The position numbers and the translations under genes were made by a program. Shown here piece by piece: positions 30,871 through 41,190 of a DNA stretch of 64,000 nt; the first letter of the stretch is position 1, and the number at the start of each line of letters is the position of its first letter. The notes under the pieces are model-generated. The model searched no databases. It was not told the origin of the DNA and saw only the letters and a program-made list of their open reading frames with translations. Origin of the DNA: an uncultured Bacilli bacterium (GTDB lineage Bacteria > Bacillota_I > Bacilli_A > RF39 > UBA660); the NCBI GenBank assembly GCA_947598325.1, contig CANQFD010000003.1, forward strand, positions 1-64,000, given 5' to 3'.

Positions 30871-31401
30871 TTAATTCTTGATTTTATTATAATAAATTCC
30901 TTTTCTTATATCTCTAATAAATTGAATTTGATCTTCATTTAGTCCTGACTTTTTAAAACTTACATTAGTACTTTTAAACTCTATATGAAAATAATTATTA
31001 GTCTCTACTACTTTTTTTATTTCCCCATAATCTACTTTCATAACAATATAATCTCCTTTTTTTATGAAATAATTATTATAAAATTCTATAGTATATTCCT
31101 TATCTTTAATTCTTTTTTCAACACTATTATATCTAAGATTTTTTTCTCTTTTTATTCTACATAATTTAAATAAGATAAAAACTATTGCAACAATACTATA
31201 TTTTACAATTAAATCAATTATCGTACCTCTTTGAAAAGTATTTATTGTGAGTACTAGCAATAAAAATAATGTTAAATAAGATATATAATCAAGAAATATT
31301 AATTTTTTTGAAACATTCAAGTAATCACTAAATTGTTTAATATTAAATTCTCCTTTTATGGAAAATAATTCTTTTTCACCATTATTTAAATTTTTATCCA
31401 T
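30871..31401 (-). CDS. Small two-TM membrane protein (YcxB-like architecture), paralogue 2
   Basis: Tandem paralogue of 30281..30820. Confidence 0.6.
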   Translation of the reverse strand: MDKNLNNGEKELFSIKGEFNIKQFSDYLNVSKKLIFLDYISYLTLFLLLVLTINTFQRGTIIDLIVKYSIVAIVFILFKLCRIKREKNLRYNSVEKRIKDKEYTIEFYNNYFIKKGDYIVMKVDYGEIKKVVETNNYFHIEFKSTNVSFKKSGLNEDQIQFIRDIRKGIYYNKIKN

Positions 31402-31549
31402 ATTTTAAATCACCTTCTATTTTATTGTATCACAATTTATAATAAATTCACTTTTTTTGAAATATTTTATATTATTCTAATCTGATGTATTATTATCAAT
31501 ATACTTTTTTATTTTCAATATGATTATAATTTCTATATTTTTTATTTTT

Positions 31550-31660
31550 TTATTTCATATCCTGACATTTTAAAACTATTTAAATCTCCAAGATAAACTA
31601 TTTTTTTCTTATTTATTACTGGGCATATAATATAACATATTAAAGAATTTAATTTATCAA
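31550..31660 (-). pseudogene. C-terminal remnant of a protein-coding gene
   Basis: Open frame DKLNSLICYIICPVINKKKIVYLGDLNSFKMSGYEIKK* without an obvious start/RBS; follows the inverted repeat at 31667-31700. Confidence 0.35.
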
Positions 31661-31786
31661 AAAAAGAATGACCATGGTACAAATATGTATGATGGTCATT
31701 TTTAATGTGAAGAAGTTCCATAGCTATATATTACTTTACTATTTATGATATAGTTTTATTGTTTACATTCATATCCAGATTCTTTC

Positions 31787-31825
31787 CATTATGAGCTAAA
31801 ACTAAGGTTGGTTCATTAACTTTTT
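31787..31825 (-). pseudogene. Short uvrB-derived fragment
   Basis: cattatgagctaaaactaaggttggttcattaacttt matches uvrB 28901-28937 at 33/37 positions; encodes [11 protein letters not shown] versus Uvr[12 protein letters not shown]. Confidence 0.55.
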
Positions 31826-31843
31826 ATAATATTAAATACATGA

Positions 31844-32725
31844 TTATTTTTTATATTTTTTGTTCATAAATGCTCTATCAGTTTCTATCCTAGATAAGGC
31901 ATATTTAACATTTAATTCTCCTTCTTCATTAAAAATATCAAAATTATCTTCTTCTATTTCTGATAATGTTTTTTGTATTGAAGAGTTATCTAAATTACAT
32001 AATAAACTGCGTAAGTAAATACTTCTTATATAGGAATTAAATGGTTTATTAATATCTAGTTTTGATCTCATTATATATATTTCATTTAATAGTCTATTAC
32101 ATGATGTTGTATACATTTCCTCTATGTAGAATGTTTTAAATATATCCCAAAGTTCTTTAAATAACAAATTTTCTTTTTCAATTAAGTTATCAACATCAAA
32201 ATTATTGTTTATTAATTCTTCTTCTAAATATGGATTAATAAACATTGATTTATGGATTATATTCATTTTTTGTTTCATAAATAGATTTTCATCATATAAC
32301 AACAAATCAAGAAATCTTAGTTCAATTTTTGAACTTATTTTAAATTTTAATTCTTCTTTTGCATTATTATATAAATTTTTATCTATTTTCATTGATAATT
32401 TTTTATCTCCTATTAACAACATATCTTTAGAATTATTTTCTGGTACATAAATTTGTAACATTTGTTTATAAATTCTTAAAAATATACGTCTTATAATAGA
32501 TAAATTTTTATCATTGAAAAGAATTATTTCATGATTAGAAAAATCCTGTTGATTTTCATATAAAGTTTTATATTTTGTATATATACTTTCTAATTCTTCT
32601 AAGGTTAATTCGTTATATAATTGATCTTCTTTATGTATTATATCTTTAATTTTATTACGATTTCCATATGGAAATTCATAATAATTATATAAATCTGATA
32701 CTATTTCTATTATTTTATTTTCCAT
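31844..32725 (-). CDS. Hypothetical protein
   Basis: 293-aa ORF; no recognisable family. Confidence 0.5.
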   Translation of the reverse strand: MENKIIEIVSDLYNYYEFPYGNRNKIKDIIHKEDQLYNELTLEELESIYTKYKTLYENQQDFSNHEIILFNDKNLSIIRRIFLRIYKQMLQIYVPENNSKDMLLIGDKKLSMKIDKNLYNNAKEELKFKISSKIELRFLDLLLYDENLFMKQKMNIIHKSMFINPYLEEELINNNFDVDNLIEKENLLFKELWDIFKTFYIEEMYTTSCNRLLNEIYIMRSKLDINKPFNSYIRSIYLRSLLCNLDNSSIQKTLSEIEEDNFDIFNEEGELNVKYALSRIETDRAFMNKKYKK

Positions 32726-32778
32726 ACTTGTTCACCTAAAATTATACTTTTAAATTAATTTATATATAAATAATAATC

Positions 32779-33249
32779 TTATAATGTTTTTTTAACATTA
32801 TCATTATATTCATAAAAATTAATTATATCTTGATATGTTTCAGTAGTATATATTTTTACTCCTGCGAACTCCTTTGCAAATTTTGGATCTTTATAAAATT
32901 TAAGCATTCTATCATCATAACAAAGTGTTCCTTCTTTGTTAATGTAATATGATCCATTTATATTCTCTTTATCACAATCTGCAATTCTTATTATTTCGTT
33001 TTTAATATCGTTTGCCATTAAATATCTAAATTCATCAAAATTACATTTATGATTTTTTAAAGCCATACCATTTAAATCCATTTGAGAACAGATCTTTATA
33101 TAATCATCTTCACTTACATTACACACATAAAATGCTAAGTCCTTATATAAATCAATAAATTCATATATTGTAAGTGGAAAAATATCCTTTAATCCTCTAT
33201 ATTGAGCAACAACAGTTTTTCTATTAAACGAATCGTTATTATTTTTCAC
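32779..33249 (-). CDS. Hypothetical protein
   Basis: 156-aa ORF; no recognisable family. Confidence 0.5.
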   Translation of the reverse strand: MKNNNDSFNRKTVVAQYRGLKDIFPLTIYEFIDLYKDLAFYVCNVSEDDYIKICSQMDLNGMALKNHKCNFDEFRYLMANDIKNEIIRIADCDKENINGSYYINKEGTLCYDDRMLKFYKDPKFAKEFAGVKIYTTETYQDIINFYEYNDNVKKTL

Positions 33250-33352
33250 TTTTTTACCCCCTCATAAAATTTTAATAGTACATATTCTATCCTAAATGGT
33301 CTTTAATGTCAAATTTTTTTGCAATAATAAAAAGAATCCTTTAAGATTCTTT

Positions 33353-34525
33353 CTATTGATAATAACTTGTTCTATCTCTATACCATGTATAATGTGCTGG
33401 AAAATTTATATAATCTCTTGGATCAACTGTTTCACTTAAGCTTTGGCAACTCTTAACTCCTAAACAAATATTTAGATGTAAATGATCACCAAAACTATGT
33501 CCTGTATTTCCCATATATCCAATAACAGTATCTTTAGTTACAATTGAACCTTGACTAACATTTATACCACTTAAATGTCCATATAGTGAAGTATAAACTT
33601 TTCCATTTATATTATGTTGTATAACTATGTATTTTCCATAACCAACACCTGGTGTATAGTTCGAATTTGTTTTTACAACTATTCCATCAGATATTGAATA
33701 TATTTTTGTTCCTCCTGAATTTGAAATATCTACACCTGCATGATATCTATAGCCTCCGCCTGGCATTGGATCTTTATTCCATTTACTTTGCATAAATCCT
33801 GATTCAGTTGGTCTCCAGAATTTAGTTCCAGGAGGGATTTGTCCTCTAGCACAAGTTGAAATATCCTCATTATCTTTACATCCATTTTTTTGATAAAAAT
33901 TAAGTATTGATTTCATATCTTTTATTTCATCTTTTATAGATGCACAGTCATCATCTAGTGCTTTTCTTTCTTGCGCTAATACTACTAATTTTTCAGATAA
34001 TTCTTTTTGAAGAGCTTTTAAATCCTCTTCTTTTTTATGAATTTTTACTATATTTTCATTGTTTTGTTTTATCATGCTATGCATATCATCTATTAATTTA
34101 TCATTATAATTTGATAGTTGTTCTGTTACAGAAACTCTATATATAAAATCTGTTATACTATCTGCTGAAAATATATATTCTAAATATGTTGACTCTCCAT
34201 CTGAAACTTGGAAAAATCTCATTAGATCTTTCAATTCTTTATCCTTTTTTAATATTTCTGAGTTTAATCTTGATATTTCTGAATTTATATTTTGTATTTC
34301 TTTATTTGCAGCATCTAGTTCTCCATAAATACTTTGAACTCTTGTCTTTGCTGACGAAATTTGAGAATCTGTCGCTTTAAGACTGTTATTTGTATCGCTG
34401 TATCTTTTTTCTAATTCATTATACTCTTGTTTTAATTGACCTAAAGTTTTTGCATCTGCATTAATAGGAAAAATTATTACAAATATTGTTATAAACAATA
34501 ATATCTTACTTACATTCTTTATCAT
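33353..34525 (-). CDS. Secreted M23 (LytM) peptidoglycan hydrolase with N-terminal coiled coil (EnvC/PcsB-like)
   Basis: Signal peptide, long coiled coil, YRYHAGVDISNSGGTKIYSISDGIVV...GHLSG...GDHLHLNIC; overlaps ftsX. Confidence 0.9.
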   Translation of the reverse strand: MIKNVSKILLFITIFVIIFPINADAKTLGQLKQEYNELEKRYSDTNNSLKATDSQISSAKTRVQSIYGELDAANKEIQNINSEISRLNSEILKKDKELKDLMRFFQVSDGESTYLEYIFSADSITDFIYRVSVTEQLSNYNDKLIDDMHSMIKQNNENIVKIHKKEEDLKALQKELSEKLVVLAQERKALDDDCASIKDEIKDMKSILNFYQKNGCKDNEDISTCARGQIPPGTKFWRPTESGFMQSKWNKDPMPGGGYRYHAGVDISNSGGTKIYSISDGIVVKTNSNYTPGVGYGKYIVIQHNINGKVYTSLYGHLSGINVSQGSIVTKDTVIGYMGNTGHSFGDHLHLNICLGVKSCQSLSETVDPRDYINFPAHYTWYRDRTSYYQ

Positions 34526-35445
34526 ATTTTTAAATACTTCCTAACAGCGCTACTACTTCCTATCATACCAACTATTACACCAATAATTGCAAGTATAAGT
34601 GATGCTATAAATACAAATGGGAAAGGTTCAATTAATTTAATGAATTCAGAGAATATCTTTCCTCCTGTTTTTTCATATAAAAAATTATATCCATAGATTG
34701 TTATAAGTATAGGAATTATAGATCCAATTAATCCTATAAACAAACCTTCTATAACAAATGGTTGTTTTATTGAAGTATTAGATGCTCCTACCAATCTTTT
34801 AATCTCTATTTCTTCTTGTCTTGAGAAAATAGTTATCTTAATTGTATTTATAATTAAGAAAGCTGTTACTACAATTAATGAAATAACTATTATTAACAAT
34901 ATTTTTTCTATAATCTTAAAAATTGATATAAGAGAATCTATCATACCCTCACCATATCTAACCATTTGAACACCATCTATTTTTTCAATTTGATTTGCTG
35001 TTTTTGATATTTTTTCAGAGTTTTCAACTTTAACTAAATATGTATCATATAATGGATTTTCTGAATCAGACCATGATGACATTATATTATTAAATACTTC
35101 TGATTCTTTTTTCATTCTATCTGCTATATCTTTTTTAGAATCAAAACTTACAGACTCTATATTATTAAGTTTTTCAATACTCTTTTTTATTTCATTTATT
35201 TTATTTTCATCTGCATCTACATTTATATATGTTACAATTGTAAAATCATCTCTTATAATCTTTGTAAAATTTTCTACATTTAATGAACCTATTATGGAAA
35301 CTGCTACTAAAATAAGTGTCACTGTTATACACGAAATTGATGCCATTGATAAACTAAAATTTCTAATTACGTTTTTAAGACCATCTCTTATATTTCTAAA
35401 TAATATTCTAACATTTTTCATTTTTATCATAAGTTCCTTTCTCAA
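34522..35445 (-). CDS. ftsX: Cell division protein FtsX
   Basis: FtsX-type permease topology; RNIRDGLKNVIRNFSLSMASISCITVTLILV; EIEIKRLVGAS; overlaps ftsE. Confidence 0.93.
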   Translation of the reverse strand: MRKELMIKMKNVRILFRNIRDGLKNVIRNFSLSMASISCITVTLILVAVSIIGSLNVENFTKIIRDDFTIVTYINVDADENKINEIKKSIEKLNNIESVSFDSKKDIADRMKKESEVFNNIMSSWSDSENPLYDTYLVKVENSEKISKTANQIEKIDGVQMVRYGEGMIDSLISIFKIIEKILLIIVISLIVVTAFLIINTIKITIFSRQEEIEIKRLVGASNTSIKQPFVIEGLFIGLIGSIIPILITIYGYNFLYEKTGGKIFSEFIKLIEPFPFVFIASLILAIIGVIVGMIGSSSAVRKYLKI

Positions 35446-36106
35446 AATCTTTTTTTAGTTTACCTTTGTCTAGAAGTATAACCCTCTTTTTCATTTTATT
35501 AACAATATCCCTATCATGAGTTACAACTATTACCGTTGTACCTAAATTATTAATTACCTCTAAAACTTTCATTATTTCAAGCGATGTATCTGGATCCAAA
35601 TTTCCAGTTGGCTCATCACATATTAACAATTTTGGAGCATTTACAATAGCCCTCGCTATTGCAACTCTTTGTTGCTCCCCACCTGATAGTTGATCAGGAT
35701 AACTTTTAACCTTTTCTTTTAATCCAACTAAATCTAATGCTTTCAAAGTCTTTGCTCTAATTTCTGTTTTATCATAACCAAACATTTCTAGAACAAATGC
35801 AACATTTTCATAAACAGTAAGTCTAGGTAATAACTTAAAATCCTGAAACACAACACCGATTTTTCTTCTTAGTTTATATGTTTTTCTATTCTTTAACTTA
35901 CCTACATTTACTCCACCTATAATTATTTCGCCTTTTGTTGGTCTTTCTTCTCTATATAACATTTTTATTAATGTTGATTTGCCGCTTCCAGATGCTCCTA
36001 TAATAAAAGCAAAATCCCCCTTTTTTATATTTAGATTTAAACCATATAATGCAGTAACTCCAGATGGATATGTTTTTTCAACATCAGTAATCTTTATAAA
36101 TTCCAT
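35408..36106 (-). CDS. ftsE: Cell division ATP-binding protein FtsE
   Basis: IGASGSGKSTLIKML, LSGGEQQRVAIARAIVNAPKLLICDEPTGNLDP; precedes ftsX. Confidence 0.93.
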   Translation of the reverse strand: MEFIKITDVEKTYPSGVTALYGLNLNIKKGDFAFIIGASGSGKSTLIKMLYREERPTKGEIIIGGVNVGKLKNRKTYKLRRKIGVVFQDFKLLPRLTVYENVAFVLEMFGYDKTEIRAKTLKALDLVGLKEKVKSYPDQLSGGEQQRVAIARAIVNAPKLLICDEPTGNLDPDTSLEIMKVLEVINNLGTTVIVVTHDRDIVNKMKKRVILLDKGKLKKDFEKGTYDKNEKC

Positions 36107-37029
36107 TATATCTGGCCCCTTTCTTTTTCATGGTTTCTATGATTATCTGCACCATATACTTGATATGAATCGGATATATTAAAGAATGCATTTGGATCTA
36201 TTTGTAAAATACCTTCCCTTGCTTTAAAGTATTCTGATGTAGGTATTACAGCCATTATCATCTTTATTTTATCATTGCTATAGCCACCATGTGCATCAAT
36301 TATTGTTATTCCTCTAGATAAATTTTCTAAAATATATTTTCTTACTCTTGCCTCTTCAGTTGTAACTATATAAAATGTTTTATTATTAGATATACCTAAT
36401 ACTACCTTGTCTGTTATAATACTAATAATATACAGTATAATAAGCGCATATAGTACTATTCTCCATCCAAATTGGTAACCTGCAAATAATACAATAAATC
36501 CATTTACTATTAAAGTTGCATTACCAAAGGATAATTTAAATTTTTTAACTAATATATGTATTATTGTGTCTGTTCCTCCTGTACTAAATCCAGTTTTGCT
36601 TGTCAGCCCAGATGATATTCCTGCTAAAACTGCACCACATATTGCAACAAGCATTATATCATCTTTTGGAATTGATATAGTTACATCCTGAGTTAACTTT
36701 ACGAATAAAGGATATACTAAAGATCCCACAACAGAATTTAATGCCTTTTTCTTACCAAGAAATATAAAGGCCAATATAAGAGCTAAAATTTGAACTATTA
36801 AAATTGTTACAGATGGATCTAAAAAATCTTTGAATACTGTCGCTATACCACCTGATCCACCATATACTAGGTTTTGTCTTAGGAAAAATACATTGTACGC
36901 TATTGCGGATATAAATAAACCTATTATCAATTCTAAATATCTTTTTAGTAAATTTTTATTTTCAACTATACCAAGAATATCTTCATCTATTAATTTTCTT
37001 TTTATTATTCCCATATAAACTACCTCCAC
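36106..37029 (-). CDS. YitT family membrane protein
   Basis: NVFFLRQNLVYGGSGGIATVFKDF, TGFSTGGTDTIIHIL, C-terminal DUF2179-like domain. Confidence 0.85.
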   Translation of the reverse strand: MEVVYMGIIKRKLIDEDILGIVENKNLLKRYLELIIGLFISAIAYNVFFLRQNLVYGGSGGIATVFKDFLDPSVTILIVQILALILAFIFLGKKKALNSVVGSLVYPLFVKLTQDVTISIPKDDIMLVAICGAVLAGISSGLTSKTGFSTGGTDTIIHILVKKFKLSFGNATLIVNGFIVLFAGYQFGWRIVLYALIILYIISIITDKVVLGISNNKTFYIVTTEEARVRKYILENLSRGITIIDAHGGYSNDKIKMIMAVIPTSEYFKAREGILQIDPNAFFNISDSYQVYGADNHRNHEKERGQI

Positions 37030-38115
37030 TACATTTTCAAATATCCTTCTATAAATTTATCAATATCTCCGTCCAAAACTTTTTGTACATCGCTAGTTTC
37101 TTCTCCTGTTCTATGATCTTTAACCATTGAGTACGGATGCATTACATAGCTTCTTATTTGAGAACCAAAATTTATATCACTTTGATTTTTCTTCTCTTCA
37201 TCAAGTTCTTTTCTTCTTTTTTCTTCTTCAATTAAATAAAGTTTAGACTTTAATATTTTCATAGCAATTTCCTTATTTTTTAATTGACTTCTTTCATTTT
37301 GACATGTAACAGTTATTCCTGTTGCTATATGAGTAATTCTAACCGCACTGTCTGTTGTATTTACTCCCTGTCCTCCTGGACCACTACTTCTATATACATC
37401 AATTTTTATATCACTATCTTTTATTTCAATATTAATTTCATCATTTATTTGAGGAGTAACTTCAACGGATGCAAATGATGTATGTCTTCTATTTGCTGAA
37501 TCAAATGGGGATAACCTAACTAATCTATGTACGCCTTTTTCACTCTTAAGATATCCATATGCATTAAGTCCTTTGATAAGCACTGTTACCCTTTTTATTC
37601 CTGCCTCTTCCCCATATAATGTATCTAAAATTTCATATTTAAATGATTTTTTATCACACCATCTTAAATACATTCTAAGTAACATGGAAGCCCAATCGCA
37701 ACTTTCAGTTCCGCCTGCTCCCGAATGTATTTCTAATATTGCATTTTCTTTATCCTCTTTAGATGATAATTTTACTGACATTTCTAAATCAGAAATTTGT
37801 TTTTTCAAATCAGAAATATTAAGCGTTATCTCCTTAATCAAATCTTCATCATTATAATCAATAATTTCTTCATAGGAGTCTAATGTTTCTTTTAATTTTT
37901 CAACATTTGAAATTATTTTATTATCATCACTTATCTTTTTGGATAAATCAATAGTTTCTTTTGACCCCCAAAGTTCTTTTTGCTGCATAGTTTGAAGTTT
38001 TTCTTCTAAACTTTTTATAGATGCTTTTTTTCCATCTACATCAAAGTAACCTCCAAACATCACAAAGTTTTTGTTTTAATGACAATAAGTCTTCCTTTAT
38101 ACTCTTTATATCCAT
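37029..38115 (-). CDS. prfB: Peptide chain release factor 2, programmed +1 frameshift at 38041-38046
   Basis: GGQ motif ([20 protein letters not shown]). ATG at 38115 gives [24 protein letters not shown] then CTT TGA; shifting +1 at CTT_T gives [20 protein letters not shown]-like sequence just upstream. Confidence 0.92.
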
Positions 38116-38444
38116 ATCATCACCTAAATTATTATAACATAAATCGACAAAAAAACAAATGGATTTATATTCCATTTTTAATAGCATTTGTAGAATAAAG
38201 AAATTAAAATTAAAAAATAAAGTTATAAATTTGGAACTTTTTGTTTGTAATAATTAATTATATCTCTAAAAGTTATCTAATTTTATAATGAATTTTTAGT
38301 TTGTTTTGTAAAGTTTTTACAAAAAATTGTCTAAATTATGTTAATATGTTTCAAAATTTGACAATTTATTATATAATGATCATAGAATATGAGAGTATTC
38401 CAATCATAAAGTATATTTTTTAAAAAGTGTTGTGAGGTGAGTTA

Positions 38445-38885
38445 ATGGAGGTTATATTTAGAAAAGCTACTTTTGATGATGTAGAGCCCATTATTACTTT
38501 ATGTAATGAGTGTTTTAACGAAAATACATCTTTAGATTATGCAAAAGAAAATTTTAAAGAAACGGAAAATGACCAAAATCAAATATATATTGTTGGTTTA
38601 GCTGATGGAAAAATAGTTGCTCATGCAAAACTTACAATTATTCCAACTATGTACGAAGATATGAATACTTATGCAATATTAAACCATGTCTGTGTTAAAC
38701 CTGAATTAAGGCGTGGTCATATTGGAACTAAATTGTTGGATGAATGTTTTAAAATAGCAAAAGAAAATAATTGTAAATGTGTTGAATTATGGTCAAAGAA
38801 CTTTAGGGTACCTGCTCATGTTCTTTATCATAATTATGGCTTTGAGGTTATGGATGCAAAATTTTTTACAAAGGATGTTAAATAG
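38445..38885 (+). CDS. GNAT family N-acetyltransferase
   Basis: HVCVKPELRRGHIGTKLLDECFKIAKENNCKCVELWS...LYHNYGFE. Confidence 0.88.
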   Translation: MEVIFRKATFDDVEPIITLCNECFNENTSLDYAKENFKETENDQNQIYIVGLADGKIVAHAKLTIIPTMYEDMNTYAILNHVCVKPELRRGHIGTKLLDECFKIAKENNCKCVELWSKNFRVPAHVLYHNYGFEVMDAKFFTKDVK

Positions 38886-38896
38886 GAGAGTGAAAT

Positions 38897-40077
38897 ATGA
38901 AAATTAGTAATATTTATGTTGGTGGTTGGTTTCAAAGAACCATGCTACAATTATCTGAAATTTATGATTTTTTAAGAGCTGGAAAAAGTCAGTTACATTT
39001 AAATCAAAAAAACTTGATGAACATTTAAAAAATTTGGAAATAGGTAATATTAATTATGGTGTTTCTGGTGAAGAGTATGTTGAGTTCACAACAGCATTAA
39101 ATATTAAGGTTAAAATATTTGAAGATGGGCTAATAGTATTAAATAATGAACACGTTAGTGAAGATACTTTATTTTCTGATATAAATAAGGTACAAGATTA
39201 TTATGAAAAGAGACTATCCCCTGCATTTAATTATTTATTCAGTTTAGGAGCACCTGTACCAAAAGAACTTGCTAATATAGAAACAGTATATCCGTATTTT
39301 ATTGTCTGTGATAATGCAACTAAAGATGAAATAAATGATCTACTATCAAAAACTGAAAAACAAAAATATTTTGAGTTTAAAAATGATAAATATGAAGTTA
39401 TTCGTGGAGATAAATATTATTTCATTAATAATAAAAAACAATCTAATGAAAATATTGAAAGATATATTGAAGAACAAATATTTATTAGAGAATTTAAAGG
39501 ACAATTACATAGATATTTAAATATCCATAGAATAATATGGGAAAAGATTGATGCAGTAAAGGAAAATGCTCATGTCAAAGGCTCTGATATTGTTAAATTT
39601 ACTACAAAATTAGAAGGATATGCTAAGACAATTAATTTAATTGATGGTCGTATTAATCAAATGGGAACTTATATTTCAACAAGAGAAAAAATTGCAAAAA
39701 ATGATCAAGAGCTTTCTGAATTTTTAGCAATATCAGGATATAGATATGAAACATTACGAGATACATTAGATTATATAAAATATTTATGGGGTATGACAAA
39801 GAACTATGTATCAGCAGCACAAAAATTATTTGATGGATTAAAAGCAGATGTAACAAGCAAATCAGTTGAAAGTTTAACTATTGTTACATCAATGAGTGCT
39901 GGTGCAGCATTACTTGATTTATTTACAGAGTCAGCACCTACTTTTACAGCATTCGGTTTTATTTATTTCTTTATTCTAGCATTTATTGGTTGGGGTTCAA
40001 CTAAAATTCTTGGTTCAATCGCATCTAGAAGAAAATATGAAGTTTCAGATATAGAATATGAAAAAGATATTAAATAA
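38897..40077 (+). CDS. Two-TM C-terminal membrane protein, apparently frameshifted near 38981-38988
   Basis: ATG at 38897 opens MKISNIYVGGWFQRTMLQLSEIYDFLRAGK... and stops early; a -1 shift at GGAAAAAG gives ...KSVTFKSKKLDEHLKNLEIGNINYG..., continuous with the 347-aa ORF at 39034. Confidence 0.6.
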
Positions 40078-40103
40078 AAAGATATTTTAAATTTTAAGAA
40101 TAC

Positions 40104-40137
40104 TAAAAAAGATCCTAAATGATTAGGATCTTTTTTA
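40104..40137. terminator. Bidirectional terminator
   Basis: TAAAAAAGATCCTAAATGATTAGGATCTTTTTTA between convergent genes. Confidence 0.8.
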
Positions 40138-40989
40138 GTATTCTATTTCTGTACTATACCAATAATAGTTGTTATTAGAACCTTTTTTAAATGTATGTTT
40201 AAAAGTATAAAAATCTTGTATGTTTTCTTTTATATAATTTTTTCCAGCTGAAGAAGCATTTGTTAATTCTGAATTCTCATCTACTTTATATTTATAAACA
40301 CTTTCATCCTTTTTAGTTGTTTTAAAAACTTCAAATTCATAATATTCTCCTGTAACAAATCCTGCTTTTTCTAATACTATTAACTCATCATTGTCAGTTT
40401 TATAATCTATAATTTTATTAACTTTTTCAAGCCCTGCGGCTCCTCTTCCATAAAACGTACAATATAAATTATCAGAACTTTTTTTAACAGCACCTCCTGG
40501 ATATGGAAATTCATTTACTAACTCTGAATAATCATAAGTTTCTTTTAATTTATTTTTTAGTTCTTCTTCAGTTGTACATTTATTTGCAAAACCTCTTACT
40601 TCAGAATCACTACTATTTCTAATTACACTATCTTCCACTTTATTAGTTTTATCAAATACCATTGGATATATTGTTGTCGTTTTATCTATAGTTTCCATAG
40701 TACTCTTTTCTCCTGAATATGCATCATTATTACTTCCAGATTCATTTCCATCATCTTCTAAAACCATTGGAACAGTTGCTAAATATTTTTCTAATTCTTC
40801 TTCTGAAATTTTTATTTGTTCTTCCTTTTTAGTTTCTTTTTTATCAACTACTTTATCAGATTCTTTAACATTAAATACTTTATCATAAATAATATAACTA
40901 CCCATTCCTATTACTAATAGTATTAAAACTATTACTAAAGCTACTAGTCCTTTACTATTTTTTGTTTTTACTACTACATTTTCATTCAT
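40135..40989 (-). CDS. Membrane-anchored extracellular protein, paralogue A (shared N-terminal module)
   Basis: N-terminus MNENVVVKTKNSKGLVALVIVLILLVIGMGSYIIYDKVFN nearly identical to the next gene; unrelated extracellular part. Confidence 0.65.
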   Translation of the reverse strand: MNENVVVKTKNSKGLVALVIVLILLVIGMGSYIIYDKVFNVKESDKVVDKKETKKEEQIKISEEELEKYLATVPMVLEDDGNESGSNNDAYSGEKSTMETIDKTTTIYPMVFDKTNKVEDSVIRNSSDSEVRGFANKCTTEEELKNKLKETYDYSELVNEFPYPGGAVKKSSDNLYCTFYGRGAAGLEKVNKIIDYKTDNDELIVLEKAGFVTGEYYEFEVFKTTKKDESVYKYKVDENSELTNASSAGKNYIKENIQDFYTFKHTFKKGSNNNYYWYSTEIEY

Positions 40990-41084
40990 TCTTATTTCCT
41001 CCTATTTAACATAAGTATACCCCCCACACAAAAGTTTCAAGTAAAAAAGTTACTTTTTTAGTAACTTTACACTTTTATTTATTT
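40932..41084. repeat. Direct repeat copy 1 (5' coding module, RBS, promoter, terminator-like hairpin)
   Basis: Near-identical to 41821-41971; differs mainly in C6 versus C8 tract and one base near the RBS. Confidence 0.85.
41014..41040 (-). promoter_or_regulatory. Promoter with G6 tract in spacer (15 bp)
   Basis: TTGAAA (41035-41040) - CTTTTGTGTGGGGGG (15) - TATACT (41014-41019). Confidence 0.7.
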
Positions 41085-41190
41085 AATTATTATTTACAAT
41101 GTAAGAATCATTAACGGAGTTTATTAAATTTCTACTATTACAATTTCATTCATATTTACTTAACTCCATTTAAGATATTTACTACTTTCT

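Noticed and set aside
38355-38390. ttgacaatttattatataat as a promoter for the acetyltransferase gene
   Set aside because: TTGACA to TATAAT spacing is too short; other pairings are weak, so no promoter call was made.
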